DNA of 64,000 nucleotides from Lobosporangium transversale (lineage: Eukaryota > Mortierellomycota > Mortierellomycetes > Mortierellales > Mortierellaceae), in assembly GCF_002105155.1 (NCBI RefSeq), contig NW_019029014.1:372001-436000 (forward strand). Direction: 5' to 3'. The translations under genes were made by a program, and so were the position numbers. Shown here piece after piece: positions 48,363-59,673 of the stretch; within the stretch, counting starts at the first letter, position 1; every line of letters starts with the position of its first letter. The notes under the pieces are model-generated. The model made no database searches. It worked only from the letters and a program-made list of their open reading frames with translations, and was not told the DNA's origin.

Positions 48363-48965
48363 TAGCTTTTTGTGTTGTGGAAGCATATTTTTGTGTGTGT
48401 ATATGTATATGTATATCAAGTAACAACAAGGGGCTAGTTCGTCAATGATTCTATTAAAGAGAGAAGAAACAAAAAAAAAAAAAAAGAAAATCCATTTTAT
48501 GATTTTCACTGTCCTTTTATGTCAAGACTTGGGCGAAGCCTTATTCTTTATTTCTTTTCGTCATTTGATCAAGATCGCGCTGCTAATGGACATTGTTCTA
48601 TTTACTGTGGTCTTTTTTTTTTTTTTTTTTTTTTTGTTTGGACATAGCCAAAGGCTCCGCCCTGCGTAGAGTCCCGCGGAGTGGTCACTCTCTCAAAATA
48701 GGGGCCTCTTCATTATCTCAGCCCAGCAGCCCAAATCGTGAAAGGGAAACATGCACTCAGGTGCAGCGCATGAATGAAAAACATGTCGATGAGGACAAAA
48801 AAGGACAAAAAAGGACTTGCATGAATAAAGGAAAAACTACCTTTGTATATATACTTATGCGTTGTGTTGTTTATTACGAAGTTCCAAATTCTAGATCGAT
48901 GATTTCCCAAGTTTTATCTAAATCACATAGTATGTACGTACTCAAAACTCGACTCTTTTTCATAG
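48363..48965. other. Spacer LPMO-like A - MCCC1
   Basis: Promoter side of the LPMO-like gene and 3' region of MCCC1. It has a T25 tract near 48611-48635. No gene was recognised. Confidence 0.5.
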
Positions 48966-51900
48966 TTATGCCTCCTTGGCGCCTTCAGCTTCTTCGAATG
49001 CAATAAGTGACTTGTTCTCTGCAACCATTTCACCAACGTTGAAGTACACATGAGAGATAACACCGTCAATAGGCGACTTGATGACATGCTGAATTTTCGA
49101 GAGATATAAAAAAGATTTGGAAGGTTTGTTAGATATTCAAGCAAAAAGGAAGAAAAGCAAAAAAAACACAAAAGAAAACACTAACAGTAAAAAAATCATT
49201 ACCTCCATCTTCATAGCTTCCAAAATGACCAAATTCTGACCCTTGATGACCTTATCGCCAGGTTTGCACATGACTTGTGAAATCTTGCAGGGCATGGGTG
49301 TGCGTAAACTTCCAGCCTTCTCCTCCTTGCCAACTGTCAAGAATTTGGGCTGAGGAATATCCAATGTGACCTTGCCCTCCTCTGCAAAGACTACGACCTG
49401 ATCACCTTCCTGAACAATACTGGTCTTGTAACGACGATTCTCAATCTCGGCAAGGATACTACTCTCACCGGCTAACTTGGCCATGACCTTATTAAAGACT
49501 GTGGTCTTGTTGGGAGTCTGTACACGAACATTGTAGGTTCCATCTCTGTTGAACTCGACAGCGACTTTTACATCCTGATCCTCGAGTTTGAATGCCAAGT
49601 TCTGCTCGCTCAGTTGATTTAAGCGCAATCCAGAGTTGAGAGTAAATGGTGAGGTTGCGTCCTCAGCAGCCAAGGCAGCCTGCTTTGAAGCCTCTAAATC
49701 CCTCAGCACCATAGACAACGAGGCCTGAGCGACTGTGGCAGGATCAAGGGGAGGAGCCGGCTTGAACATATCGCTCTCGTATTTCTTGATGAATCCAGTC
49801 TCAACATCTCCAGCAATGAATGCAGGATGAGCAGCAAGGGTCTTCAAGAACTCAATGTTGGTGTTCAGTCCTACAACCTCATACTCGCTCAAGGCCTTTC
49901 TTAAGATACGAAGGGCAGCAGTTCTGTTTTCACCATGGACAACCAATTTGGCAATCATGGGGTCGTAGTGAACCGAAATCTCATCTCCTTGCACAAAGCC
50001 AGTTTCCAGACGCACACTCTCAGAAGCATCAGGAGTCTTGACATGCAACAGAGGACCGACATCGGGCAAGAAGTTGTTGGCAGGGTTCTCAGCATAAATA
50101 CGAGCTTCGAAAGCCCAGCCGTCCTTCTTGAGGTCTTCCTGAAGCTTGGGCAACCTGTTTCCGGCAGCGATCTCGAGCTGCCACTGAACAAGATCGGTGT
50201 TTGTAATCATCTCTGTGATAGGATGCTCAACCTGAAGACGTGTATTCATCTCCATAAAGTAGAATTTTTGATCTGTGTTATCCATGATGAACTCGACTGT
50301 CCCTGCACCGACATAGTTGACGGCCTTGGCTGCAGCCACAGCCTTCTCACCCAGCTCACGTCTAAGCTCTTCTGAAAGACCAGGCTAAAAAAAGACAAAG
50401 CAAGGAAGGTTTCTCTTTAGGGTGATGTTTCTTCTCCATCGCCAATGATACAATGCATACCCATAACCCATTTAGGGGGAGATAGTTTTTTCCCCTTCCA
50501 CAATATGGACCTACAGCAGGAGCCTCCTCAAGAATCTTTTGATGTCTTCGCTGAACACTGCAATCGCGCTCAAAGAGGTAGACGGCATTTCCGAGGGTAT
50601 CTGCAAATACTTGGACTTCAACGTGACGAGGAGTGACCAAGTATTTTTCAATGAGACTAAAAATCAAAAAATGGGACAGTTGACATTGAAGAATTAATAC
50701 ATATAAACAATCAAACTATATGAAAGCAAAAGAAAAGGAAAAAAATAAAGAAAAGAAAAAAAAATGTTGACCTTTCATCAACTTACACCTTATCATCACT
50801 AAATGACTTCATGGCCTCACGTCTTGAGCTTTCTAACATGATCTCGAAATCTTCAGGGGTCTCGACGATACGCATACCCTTTCCTCCACCACCCTTGATA
50901 GCTTTGATCAAGACAGGGTATCCGATCTTGTCTGCTTCGGCCTTCAGGAAAGCAACATCCTGGTTATCGCCGTGGTATCCAGGGACAACGGGGACCTTGG
51001 CAGCTTCCATAATGAATTTGGACTCGCTCTTTGATCCCATGGAGGTCATGGCACTGGCAGGGGGTCCAATGAAGGTGATCTTCTCTTGGGCTAGGCGATC
51101 CGCAAATCCAGGGTTCTCGGACAAGAAACCATAGCCAGGATGGATGGCCTACATAGTGTTATGGAATATATGCATACAAAAAAAATAGGGGTTGTGGTTG
51201 TGTATGAGATTCATCGGATGTACAAAAATCAAATGAAATGTGGAGGTGGATTGGTTAAGTGTATAAAGTGTCAATAAGCTCTTTTATGATTTGACTTTTA
51301 TTTTAAGTAGCGTACGAAAAAAAAAAAAAAAAAAAAAAAACCAGTACCTGTGCTCCACTTTTTCTTGCAATCTCAATAATTTTATCAACCTTCAAATAGC
51401 TCTCGGCAGAAGGCGCTGGTCCGATATTGTAGGCCTCATCCGCCTAAATAAGCGAGAAGAAAAAAAAAAAGTGAGAAATCGAAGTATTGAGGATTCCATT
51501 GTTTATTATTATTAATATTATTTTTTTTCCGAGAAAGAAAAAAAAAAGCAATTGAGAGAAAGATAGGGGGTCGTGAGAATTTTTTACCATTTTAACATGA
51601 AGAGCATTCCTGTCAGCATCGCTGAAGACTGCAACTGTCTTGATTCCAAGCTTTTTAGCAGTTTTCATGATTCTGCAAGCGATTTCACCACTAAAGAACA
51701 AAAAACAGATCAAACAAGTTAAAAAAGTGAGCATGCGGGTCAGTTCTTGACCTATACGGCTTTCCTTCTAAAGTGTTAAATATATTTGGATCAGATAAAC
51801 AAAAGACAACCAAACAATGCGTTCAACATACCGGTTGGCAATGAGGATCTTGTCAAATAAAGGCTTGCGCTCTAATGTTCGGAATGAGATGTAAAAAAAA

Positions 51901-52162
51901 AAAAACCATTAGGCGTGCATTATGCATTGTGGAATTAGAGCTGATGAACAGACATCAGATGTCGAATGTCATTAGGCTGATCGCCATGACAAACGCAAAG
52001 ATCCCCCCTGGATAGCCTGAGACATTAATGTAAAGGAGAAAGGGAAAGAGTACCAATTTCTGTAGTGTACCAACGGAAAGGAGTCCTTGAAATTGGGTTG
52101 ACAGATGTTCCCCAGCGCATGCGAAGCGCTGCTCTGTTAGCAGACAGCATGAAGGCAGACAT
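48966..52162 (-). CDS. MCCC1: 3-methylcrotonyl-CoA carboxylase, biotin-containing alpha subunit
   Basis: Eight exons (52162-52054, 51871-51832, 51690-51588, 51443-51348, 51148-50787, 50656-50515, 50384-49203, 49088-48966) give 718 residues, close to the human protein (725). The N-terminal 36 residues are Arg-rich with no acids, a mitochondrial presequence ([18 protein letters not shown]). The biotin carboxylase has [35 protein letters not shown] (ATP loop), [20 protein letters not shown]-like [14 protein letters not shown], and [11 protein letters not shown]. The C-terminal carrier domain has ILEAMKME with Lys676 the biotin site. MCC carries out the ATP-dependent carboxylation step of leucine breakdown. 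Choice over propionyl- or acetyl-CoA carboxylase rests on domain order and length. Introns contain A tracts. Confidence 0.93.
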
Positions 52163-52473
52163 GATGTGTAAGTGGATGGAACTGATTGCCAGAAGAGAAG
52201 AGAGAGAGTGGAGAAATAAAATACACAATGGACAGAAAGAGAGAGAGGGGAAGGCAGTGGAGGGTGAGAAAAAAAATGTAAAGTGGGGAAACTTATGGCC
52301 AAATGGTGTTTCGTCTCCAAAATTCCCACGCACCCTAAATGTCCGTAGTCCACGTGATACGTGTTTATTATTATATACATGTATATGTATTTACAAGTTA
52401 GTAAAAATAGCAAATTTTATTAAGGATACGGAACAAATTATAACAAATGGGAGTGGAGCCTTCTTTTTTTCGT
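52163..52473. other. Spacer MCCC1 - TLC gene
   Basis: Upstream of MCCC1 and downstream of the TLC gene. Purine-rich near the MCCC1 start; no feature recognised. Confidence 0.5.
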
Positions 52474-53271
52474 CTATTCTATCTTCTTGGAAACTGGTTT
52501 TGAAAAGTAAAAGAGGTTGACAGAACGCAACCACTGTTTAGCAAGGATGAGCCACCAAGCGACATTCATAAGAAACATGGTAGTTGTAGTGATTGTATAT
52601 TTCTTGCCGATGTGAAAAGGAGCCTGGTACCAGGACATGCCCAACTTTGCGCCAATTGCAACACCCATCCACCAGTTCCCAAAGATTCTGCACCAAAAGT
52701 AAGTCACCAACAAAGCTGTGTCAATAAAACGCTTCAATTTTGAATTGTTAAATGTACGACCTCGACTCTGAAGAACCCAACGGAAGTGCAGGATTGGCGT
52801 GCTCATGTTCATAAGGGAGAGCATTCCGATGAAGTAGGGTCCTGGATTGTCGATCGTGAGTGCATACAGATAATAGACAGATCCAAGAATGACAGAGATA
52901 TGATGAAATAGAATCAAATTGCTCCCCACACCGAAACGTATACGTTGATAAAACTCAAATGCTGTATCTTGTGTAAGATAACCAAGTTCCAATCCAACTA
53001 AAAAGGGTGTCAATGGGGTCTTGTAAGTCGAGAGGTCGTTCTTGGTCCAGTCTACGGTCAAGAGGAGATAAAGGCCAGTGAAGGTCATGATGGTTGAATG
53101 TACAGAGGCAACAATCTTGTTGTACAAATGGTAGTGCTTTTGTGTATCAGCCTTGGGAGGCAGAATGTTCTTGACCCACCGTAGTCTGCCAAGGATAGTG
53201 AACAACAGCGGGTAGAGCGTCAGAGCTCCGATAAGTGATGGCGGAACATGTGGTGAAGTGAGAATGTCCAT
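52474..53271 (-). CDS. TLC-domain membrane protein (TMEM56/TLCD4-like)
   Basis: A single exon of 265 residues with six or so hydrophobic helices. Typical TLC (TRAM-LAG1-CLN8) features are KIVASVHSTIMTFTGLYLL after the first helix, YLTQDTAFEF, LILFHHISVILGSVYYL (the conserved His pair), NMSTPILHFRWVL and LLVTYFWCRIFGNWWM. TLC proteins act in membrane lipid handling or lipid sensing; ceramide synthases have a further acidic/His motif not evident here, so it is more like the small TMEM56/TLCD group. It is probably ER or plasma membrane. The C-terminus ends with a short basic cytosolic tail (KPVSKKIE), resembling an ER-retrieval KKxx-like signal. Confidence 0.88.
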   Translation of the reverse strand: MDILTSPHVPPSLIGALTLYPLLFTILGRLRWVKNILPPKADTQKHYHLYNKIVASVHSTIMTFTGLYLLLTVDWTKNDLSTYKTPLTPFLVGLELGYLTQDTAFEFYQRIRFGVGSNLILFHHISVILGSVYYLYALTIDNPGPYFIGMLSLMNMSTPILHFRWVLQSRGRTFNNSKLKRFIDTALLVTYFWCRIFGNWWMGVAIGAKLGMSWYQAPFHIGKKYTITTTTMFLMNVAWWLILAKQWLRSVNLFYFSKPVSKKIE

Positions 53272-54308
53272 AGTTCCTAATCCAACAAGCGAAACAAACT
53301 AAGAGAAGTGTATTGTTATGAGAATAGGGTTGTTTGAGGAAGGGAAAAGAAGGAAGAAAGAAAGAAAGAGATGAAAGGAGAATGAAGGGTGTTAAAAAAA
53401 GAAACAAAGTAATGAAAGTGGAATGAGGTGATGCCGACAATGATGTTGATGAGATTTCTTAGGATAGTATCTTTTTGTGGAAAAAGACCAGCAAGTGGAG
53501 TCCAAGTAATCTGTTGACAATTAATATTTCAGTATTTTAGCTTACCAATTTGCAAAAATAATTTTTCTTTTGTAGTGGCGGACAAGCCATTTATCCGTTG
53601 AACAAGAACTCCGCCGTGTCCACAGCCTGAACCCCTTGGCATTCCACACATGGATATATAAATATATCTTGCACCTGCGGAATGATTTACTATTCTACCC
53701 TTTACCAGACAGAAAGGAATCTCAGATCGATGTCGTATCGCAGAAGATACAGTGAGGTCTTAATGAGAATCCATCTGATTGATGAATAAAAACAAGCGCA
53801 CCACCCCTTGTCTGTCCATTTTTCATGATGGCCAATGCCCCTTATTTGTTCCTTCCTTTGTTTTATTTTCTTTTTCCTCACAGATCAATCTTCTTCCCTT
53901 TTACCCCAATATATATTTGGGTTAAAAAAAATGCCTTGCGAGCCGATAAACTTTATTATAACGAAGTTATACACATTCCTCCTACATGTACGCAGTAGGG
54001 ATTGATTGATTACTTCTCTTCTCTCTCGATTAAACTGCCCTTTGGGTTTAGTTGTTACCGTCTATTGACAACTATACACTTCGCCTCTTGTTGAGAGGTC
54101 AAAATTCTTGAACATTGCCCTCGCAAGATCTTTTTCTTTATCGGGTTAATCACGTGAGTACAGACGTATATAAATAAGATTCAGATGCATCCAATGCGTT
54201 TCAAGTTTCAAGCTGCGCGGATCAATTCTTTTCTCCTTTGAGAAACTAATTCATCCACTTTGCTGTTGCATTTATACATCTCATTGTTTTATTTTATTTT
54301 ATCTTATA
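53272..54308. promoter_or_regulatory. Divergent promoter region TLC gene / RPB9
   Basis: Spacer between two divergent genes. It is T-rich near 53870-53900 and includes T-rich tracts just before the RPB9 start (54280-54300). No gene was recognised. Confidence 0.5.
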
Positions 54309-54607
54309 ATGCCTTCCTTCATTTACTGTTCAGAATGGTAAGGTTTTAGATGAAGTAAAATAATTGGTCAATATGAAGAGATCTGGTCATTTTTATTTAC
54401 TTTTCTATTTTAATTCTTATTGCTCGATTGGTTTAAAAGCAACAACTTGTTGTACCCGAGAGAAGATAGATCAAATCCAGATGTCCGAAGCAGGAGTTTG
54501 ATGTTCGCTTGCAGGAATTGTGACTACCAGGAGAAGGCTGACAATAATTGTGTTTACAGGAATGAAATTCTTCATGCACCAGCGTAATGTCAATATACAC
54601 TTAGCAG

Positions 54608-54640
<33 letters not shown>

Positions 54641-55017
54641 AGCGTGTTGTCAAGGAGGAAAAAAAAAAAAAAAAAAAGGATTCACTCTTTTGTTCTAACA
54701 TTGAAAATGATGAACTTGGGATTTTCTGATAGTGAACAAACTCTTCTCGTTCAGGATTTGAGCACCGATCCAACATTGGTAACCTTTGTTTTCTTTTTGT
54801 TTGACACGTCGTTTTGCATATTGTTCAAGGATAGAGTATTTTAACGCTTTCCTATCCAAACGGGGGGTACATATCCCAGCCACGAACTAGGACGAGATGC
54901 GCAAAATGTGGACACGAGGAAGCAGTGTTTTTCCAGGCTCAGGGCGGAGCAGAAATGAAGATGACATTGTTCTACATCTGTTGTAACAAAGCCTGTGGAC
55001 ATCGTTGGTTCTCATAA
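54309..55017 (+). CDS. RPB9: RNA polymerase II subunit Rpb9
   Basis: Four exons (54309-54337, 54440-54583, 54733-54778, 54880-55017) give 118 residues, close to yeast Rpb9 (122). It was recovered by splicing because no exon is long. The first zinc ribbon spans [19 protein letters not shown] and [14 protein letters not shown], with YRNEI; then [14 protein letters not shown], as in yeast QDIGSDPTLP. The second zinc ribbon is [13 protein letters not shown] and [12 protein letters not shown]. Rpb9 sits at the tip of Pol II jaw/lobe and supports transcript cleavage and start-site choice. The third exon uses the acceptor GATAG (54732) rather than the stronger-looking TTCAG because only it keeps the frame. 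The third intron has very T-rich sequence. Confident. Confidence 0.93.
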
Positions 55018-56389
55018 GCAATTCGAAGAAACTAGAGACAGAACGCAACAACAACAACAAAAAAAGCAAATGGCAGAGGCAGAGATAGAGTCAGAGGTAG
55101 AGGCAAACAGTCATTTTTCAATCCAGCTCGATCACCAAACTCTACTGTAACGGATTTTCTTTAGAAATATCAGAGCCTAAACCACCCACAACATTGATCA
55201 GCAATAATAAAGGGAAAAAAAAAAAAAAAAAAAATCCGTAAGAATATTGCAAACAGGAAAAAAGTCTAGATTGTGAATATAGAAGGGATGAAGAGACGAA
55301 TGGACGTAGTGTTCTCTATAGCAGACAAGTAATGTGCTCCTTGAGAATCCTTTCAAAAGCCTTTTTAGTTCTTTTGTTTTCTAATCATTTAATAGAAAGA
55401 AAACTAACGATATCAAAAAACATATCTAACATGACACACTTCCAGTCAAAATAATTTACTTCCTTAAAAGATATTTAATCCTCAGGATTCCATTGACTCT
55501 GAAGAAGTGTATGATGTTCCTTGACCTTATCTTCTCAGTCAACCTCATTTCGCGGTCCAAATTCAAGAAAAACATGGCTGTCTCAGCCGTCAACACTTTT
55601 CATTCTCGTTCACACCCCTCCTTAATGTTGTTGTATACGGCTGAGTCCAGACCTTTAAGCTTGAATTCGGTGTCCCAATATAGTTAATTGCCCTACAAAT
55701 TATACTTGTTAGTAACATGGCGCTCGTTCCATGAGATCATCAGTATGATATATAAACAAGTGCCAATCTACAAGAAGTTGTTTGTGCTCTTGGAAGCCAG
55801 CTTCGTAGTTATATCATTAACAACGCGTGCTGATTGGCACTTGACTTCCAAGAAAAGGCTCCAATATTCACTCCATCTACATCATACTCCTACTTTTCGA
55901 ATGCCTCGGGGTCGATATGAGGAGCTAGAGTGGTTGCCTTTGAGTCCTTGGATACACTAAAAGGAGCTGTGACCATAGATTATGATAGACAATGAGAAAA
56001 GGTCTTTAGCATAAAATGAAACGCAAACTGGAGATAATCGAAGATTGGTGGAACGTAATTAAAGTTTAATACATGCCTTCTTCCAGCATTTGTCGCAGCT
56101 ATGGCTTTGGACAACATTAGCAGCGGTATTGGCAGCGCAATAGGATATAATGCAAAGTAAGAAGAGGAACCAAACATTAAATAGCAGAGTAGTGGTGGAA
56201 GTTGCAGGTAATGCTAATCATGTTTAGTAAAATGCATCTGAAGGAACAGAGTAAATTCTGCTGCAAATCTGAACGTTTTCTGGGGTTAATGGCAATTTGT
56301 TTTTGAGGCGCTCTCCTCTTTTACATCCTAGTTCTACTTGAAACTGCCTGCGTAGCAGCAGCAACGAGCTCGTTTTCGCAGATAGTTGA
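55018..56389. other. Gene-poor stretch
   Basis: Downstream of RPB9. Coding-like fragments exist near 55490-55960, but none matches a known family or extends as a supported gene. Contains an A19 tract near 55215. No RNA gene was recognised. Confidence 0.4.
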
Positions 56390-57345
56390 CTGCAAATTCA
56401 ACAAATGCTTATTTTAAATGAAGATGATCTTCTTTTAGTACCTGAAATAGGGTTACTCATAGTACGCAATAATGGCGGCAAATGATAGTATCCTGCCTTG
56501 ATTACAACCTCCTTCATGATGTCCTTTCGTTCTTGTGAGGAGGTTTTTGACAGCCGTTAGAACACGTTCATTTTTACCGACTCGTTTGATTGCCTCAATC
56601 GCTCCAAGACACCATTCTAAAGGCCATAAAGCCGGGCCATATTCAACTCATCAGAGAAGTCGGTCCAAGCCTTTAGCGTAATTTCACAAGTAGGTATTGA
56701 TTTCAAATACTCGGTTTGCTCTGCGTTCATGATGACTCTAGCACTAAAGATCTAACCGGGTCTTTAGAGCTGTGAAATAGAGTTTTGAGCAAAGTTAGGT
56801 TTAGAAGATCGTGTTGTTGTCAAAGGAACAAAGGAGAGGAACATGAACTGCGCCAGCGCAGTAAAATACGAAAAGTATATAGGCCACGAAGAAAAGGGTG
56901 CTAATTTTTTTTACAAAAATATTTTCAGTTGAAACCACTAGCTCTTATGGGTGCATTCACGCCTTTTTTTTGAAATTTACCATCTTCAACAGTATTTCAC
57001 ACCTTATGAGGCTTCCAGACGTCCTTCAAAAGAGATGTAGCCGTCAGAATACCGTTGAATTGGAAGCAACATAAATCTTCAGAGTATTCGATGTTTCCCA
57101 GAAAACCTAGGCATTAGTTATGATCTACATTATAATATGTTTTTATCCTTGTGAAAGTTTTGGGATCCGTCAGAAACCGTCTTTTCTTTCCGGTTTGTCT
57201 GATCACCTCGAACCCTCCAAGATACCATTCCAGAGAGCATAAGGCTAGCTCATATCCAATTCATCAGAAGTTAACCCAAGCTTTGAGCGCAATGTTATGA
57301 GTAGGCGCCGGTTTTAAGTACTGAGCTGTGTCTTCGTCCATCATG
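56390..57345 (-). pseudogene. Two degenerate copies of one unknown gene, in tandem
   Basis: On the minus strand, the segment ending near 56735 begins MNAEQTEYLKSIPTCEITLKAW and the segment ending near 57345 begins MMDEDTAQYLKPAPTHNIALK. Both continue with ALKAW(T/V)(D/N)F-type sequence and a shared downstream pattern (SDEL(N/D)M, then GVLERL or GILEGF, then KRRF/KNLLT-like). Copy 1 has an in-frame TAG after ARLYGL; copy 2 has TGA after AWVNF and loses frame. Copy 1 continues at DNA level with KDIMKEVVIKAGYYHLPPLLRTM in another frame. No family name is known to me. Confidence 0.5.
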
Positions 57346-58796
57346 ACTGAAGGAGGTTATGAAGTGAAAAAGTGGATGGTAAGGGAAAGTGAAGAATGAA
57401 GAAGAGTTGAAGGATAGGGGTTGATTTGGGTTTCATTTGGCTGTGCTCAACTGATGTTGAGCTAGTTCTATGTATCCGCCACTGATAGGCTGCTCCAGCA
57501 TGCTGGTCAAGGGATCAGCGCAGTGATTGTGCGTATCTGAAGCTGTACAGTCCATGCACATGTGTTATACGAGACACGCAATTATGATCCATTATTGTTA
57601 TTATATATATTAAAATATACCATTTTTTGGTGGCCTGGCTGCAAGGCTTGGAGCGAGTCGTTGGATAGGGGAATATGGAGTTTTAACGACTAAGTTTGCA
57701 GATAATTTGGGAAATCACAAGGAAAGGTTTAAATGCTGCGGCAGCGCCTATGAATTCGTGTTATATGTTTCATATCAAGTTTCAACAGAATGGCGACCCA
57801 TCTATATTGATCATAATGCCAGGTCAACTCTTTAAATTTCTCCTTTGACTACTATAACCACAGCCTCAACGACAAAAAAATGTCAGCATACCTCCTCCTC
57901 ACTAAGTCCAAGCCTTGTTCTGCGCACTCTTCCAGGGCACCGCTACAATGCTTCGCTTTTCTGATCCCCCATCCCGCAAATATTTCTTTAACTCTTTGGA
58001 CGAATTTATAATACCGGAGATTCGTCAATATATCGGCCGAGCATTGTTTATACCGGATAGTGAGTATGCTAACCATGGGCTTCAGATACAAAGCTTAGTC
58101 AGGAACTGATGAGGTCCGGTCTCGACGCGGCCCTACAGGCCAGAGCCCAGAGCCCCCTCTCTAGCCTCCAGGAGTCAAGAAATTCTACCTTGAATATCAT
58201 GCAGTTATGACACTTCACTGAATCACAAATCTGAAAAATCCTCAAGCCCTCGAAATAAAAGAGGAGGGCGTTTTTCCGGGCCTGGTTTTCTGCCCTGTGA
58301 GGAGGGAGATAGCAGCTCGTCGATTCTTAGCAGTTTTGAAGGCATCTGAATCCTTCCCAGGTCAACTCCTATCCCTGAAGCTGCTTACACAAAACCGGAG
58401 GATGTGAATAAATATACGATATTATTCAAGATGTCTTGCTGAACGAAAAAGCAGACAAAGGGAAAGAGGAAAGCACTCTTTGCATATTTCTGCAATCTAC
58501 GCCCTTTTTCTCATTGTGGATGCCATCATTGCCATGTAATACCATGTTGCACAAATTTCAATTTAAAAGAAATGAATGCAAGACAAATAGCCACAGTTTA
58601 GTGCCTGAAAGTTAAAATTCTTTAATATGTACAAATACATGCAAGCGAACTATGTAAATAAGATATGTATACAAATATAAGATCTATGAGTCTATAACTG
58701 GGGAATGGAGGAATGTGTAGAGGAGGAAGGGTCTCTACTATGGTAGGTCAAGAGGAGACGTAAGGGGATGTCATGTTGGACCAGCAACAGTGCACC

Positions 58797-58831
<35 letters not shown>

Positions 58832-58833
58832 CC
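57346..58833. other. Gene-poor stretch before LPMO-like B
   Basis: Mixed sequence; one open stretch near 57950-58109 (FSDPPSRKYFFNSLDEF) has a protein-like composition but no recognised family or splice context. A T32 tract lies at about 58800-58831, just after the LPMO-like B stop codon. Nothing else was recognised. Confidence 0.35.
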
Positions 58834-59673
58834 TTATACTTTGTCCAAGCCGAGGTCGATACCCTTGTCACCAGCCCCTCCACCAAAGGCATAAAATCCA
58901 CTAGTATTTCGCTTCACTTCCTCCCGCTTAGGACCAGGGCCTCTCTCACGACCACCATCACCATCGGCATGAGTATCCTGTTTTTGTCCGCGCTGACGAA
59001 CATTGACAACTGTCATGTCCAGGGTAGGAAGCTTACCGCCGCTGACGCCTCTGATCTCAACATTAGCACAATGATGATAGAACTAAATGATTATAAAAAA
59101 TAAAAAGGAAATGTTAATTCTTCTTTTTTCCTTGTATTATTATTATTGTTATATTTTCCTCAAAAAAATTACCTGGTTGATCCGGTAAGCAGTCCATGAC
59201 ATTGCGAATAGACATTTGTTGGAATCTTTGCATGAGGGCGCGTTGTGGGGAATCTGAACTGGCCATCTGTAGTAGATGTCGGGGCAAGTCTCTGTATACT
59301 GTCCAATGACTTTCCAGGTTTTTCCACCATCGTACGACAATGAGAACTCACAAGCCCCCCCTCCATGACGTGCAGGCTTCACGTTACTGGGAGGAGGGAA
59401 TTTGTCATATGGCATTCCAAATGTCCAGAATTCAACGCCAATGGTTTGACCAGCATTGAGTTTCGTCACAGGTCCCTTCTTGTAACCTCCACAGGGAAAT
59501 TTTTTGCCTTCATAACCGATCCAAGCATGAACAGTGTTGCGGAGATCATCAGTCCAGGGACCAGCCTGACCACGAGGGTATGACATCGCAATATGTGCAG
59601 AAGCCGGTGTAAGAACTGAGAGAAGAGTTGAAGTAGCGATGAGGACGCTACTGAAGAGGGAGATGGCCTTCAT
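58834..59673 (-). CDS. LPMO-like secreted copper protein, copy B
   Basis: Two exons, 59673-59173 and 59082-58834, give 249 residues. The signal peptide (1-26, ends ASA) exposes His27 (HIAMSYPRGQAGPW), the first histidine-brace residue. The second His is in ARHGGGACEFSLSYDGGKTW. Conserved blocks are KKFPCGGYKKGPVTKLNAG, CPDIYYRWPVQIPHNAPSC, CLFAMSWTAY and YHHCANVEI. The blocks match copy A (47259-48362) in order; identity is moderate, so the two are old paralogues. The C-terminal 60 residues are an Arg/Gly/Asp-rich tail. Likely secreted oxidative enzyme acting on polysaccharide; substrate unknown. A long T tract lies just beyond the stop. Confidence 0.85.

Noticed and set aside
57480-57510. 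Single CAGCATGCTGG-like string far from the transposon
   Set aside because: One isolated palindromic match without neighbouring units is expected by chance.
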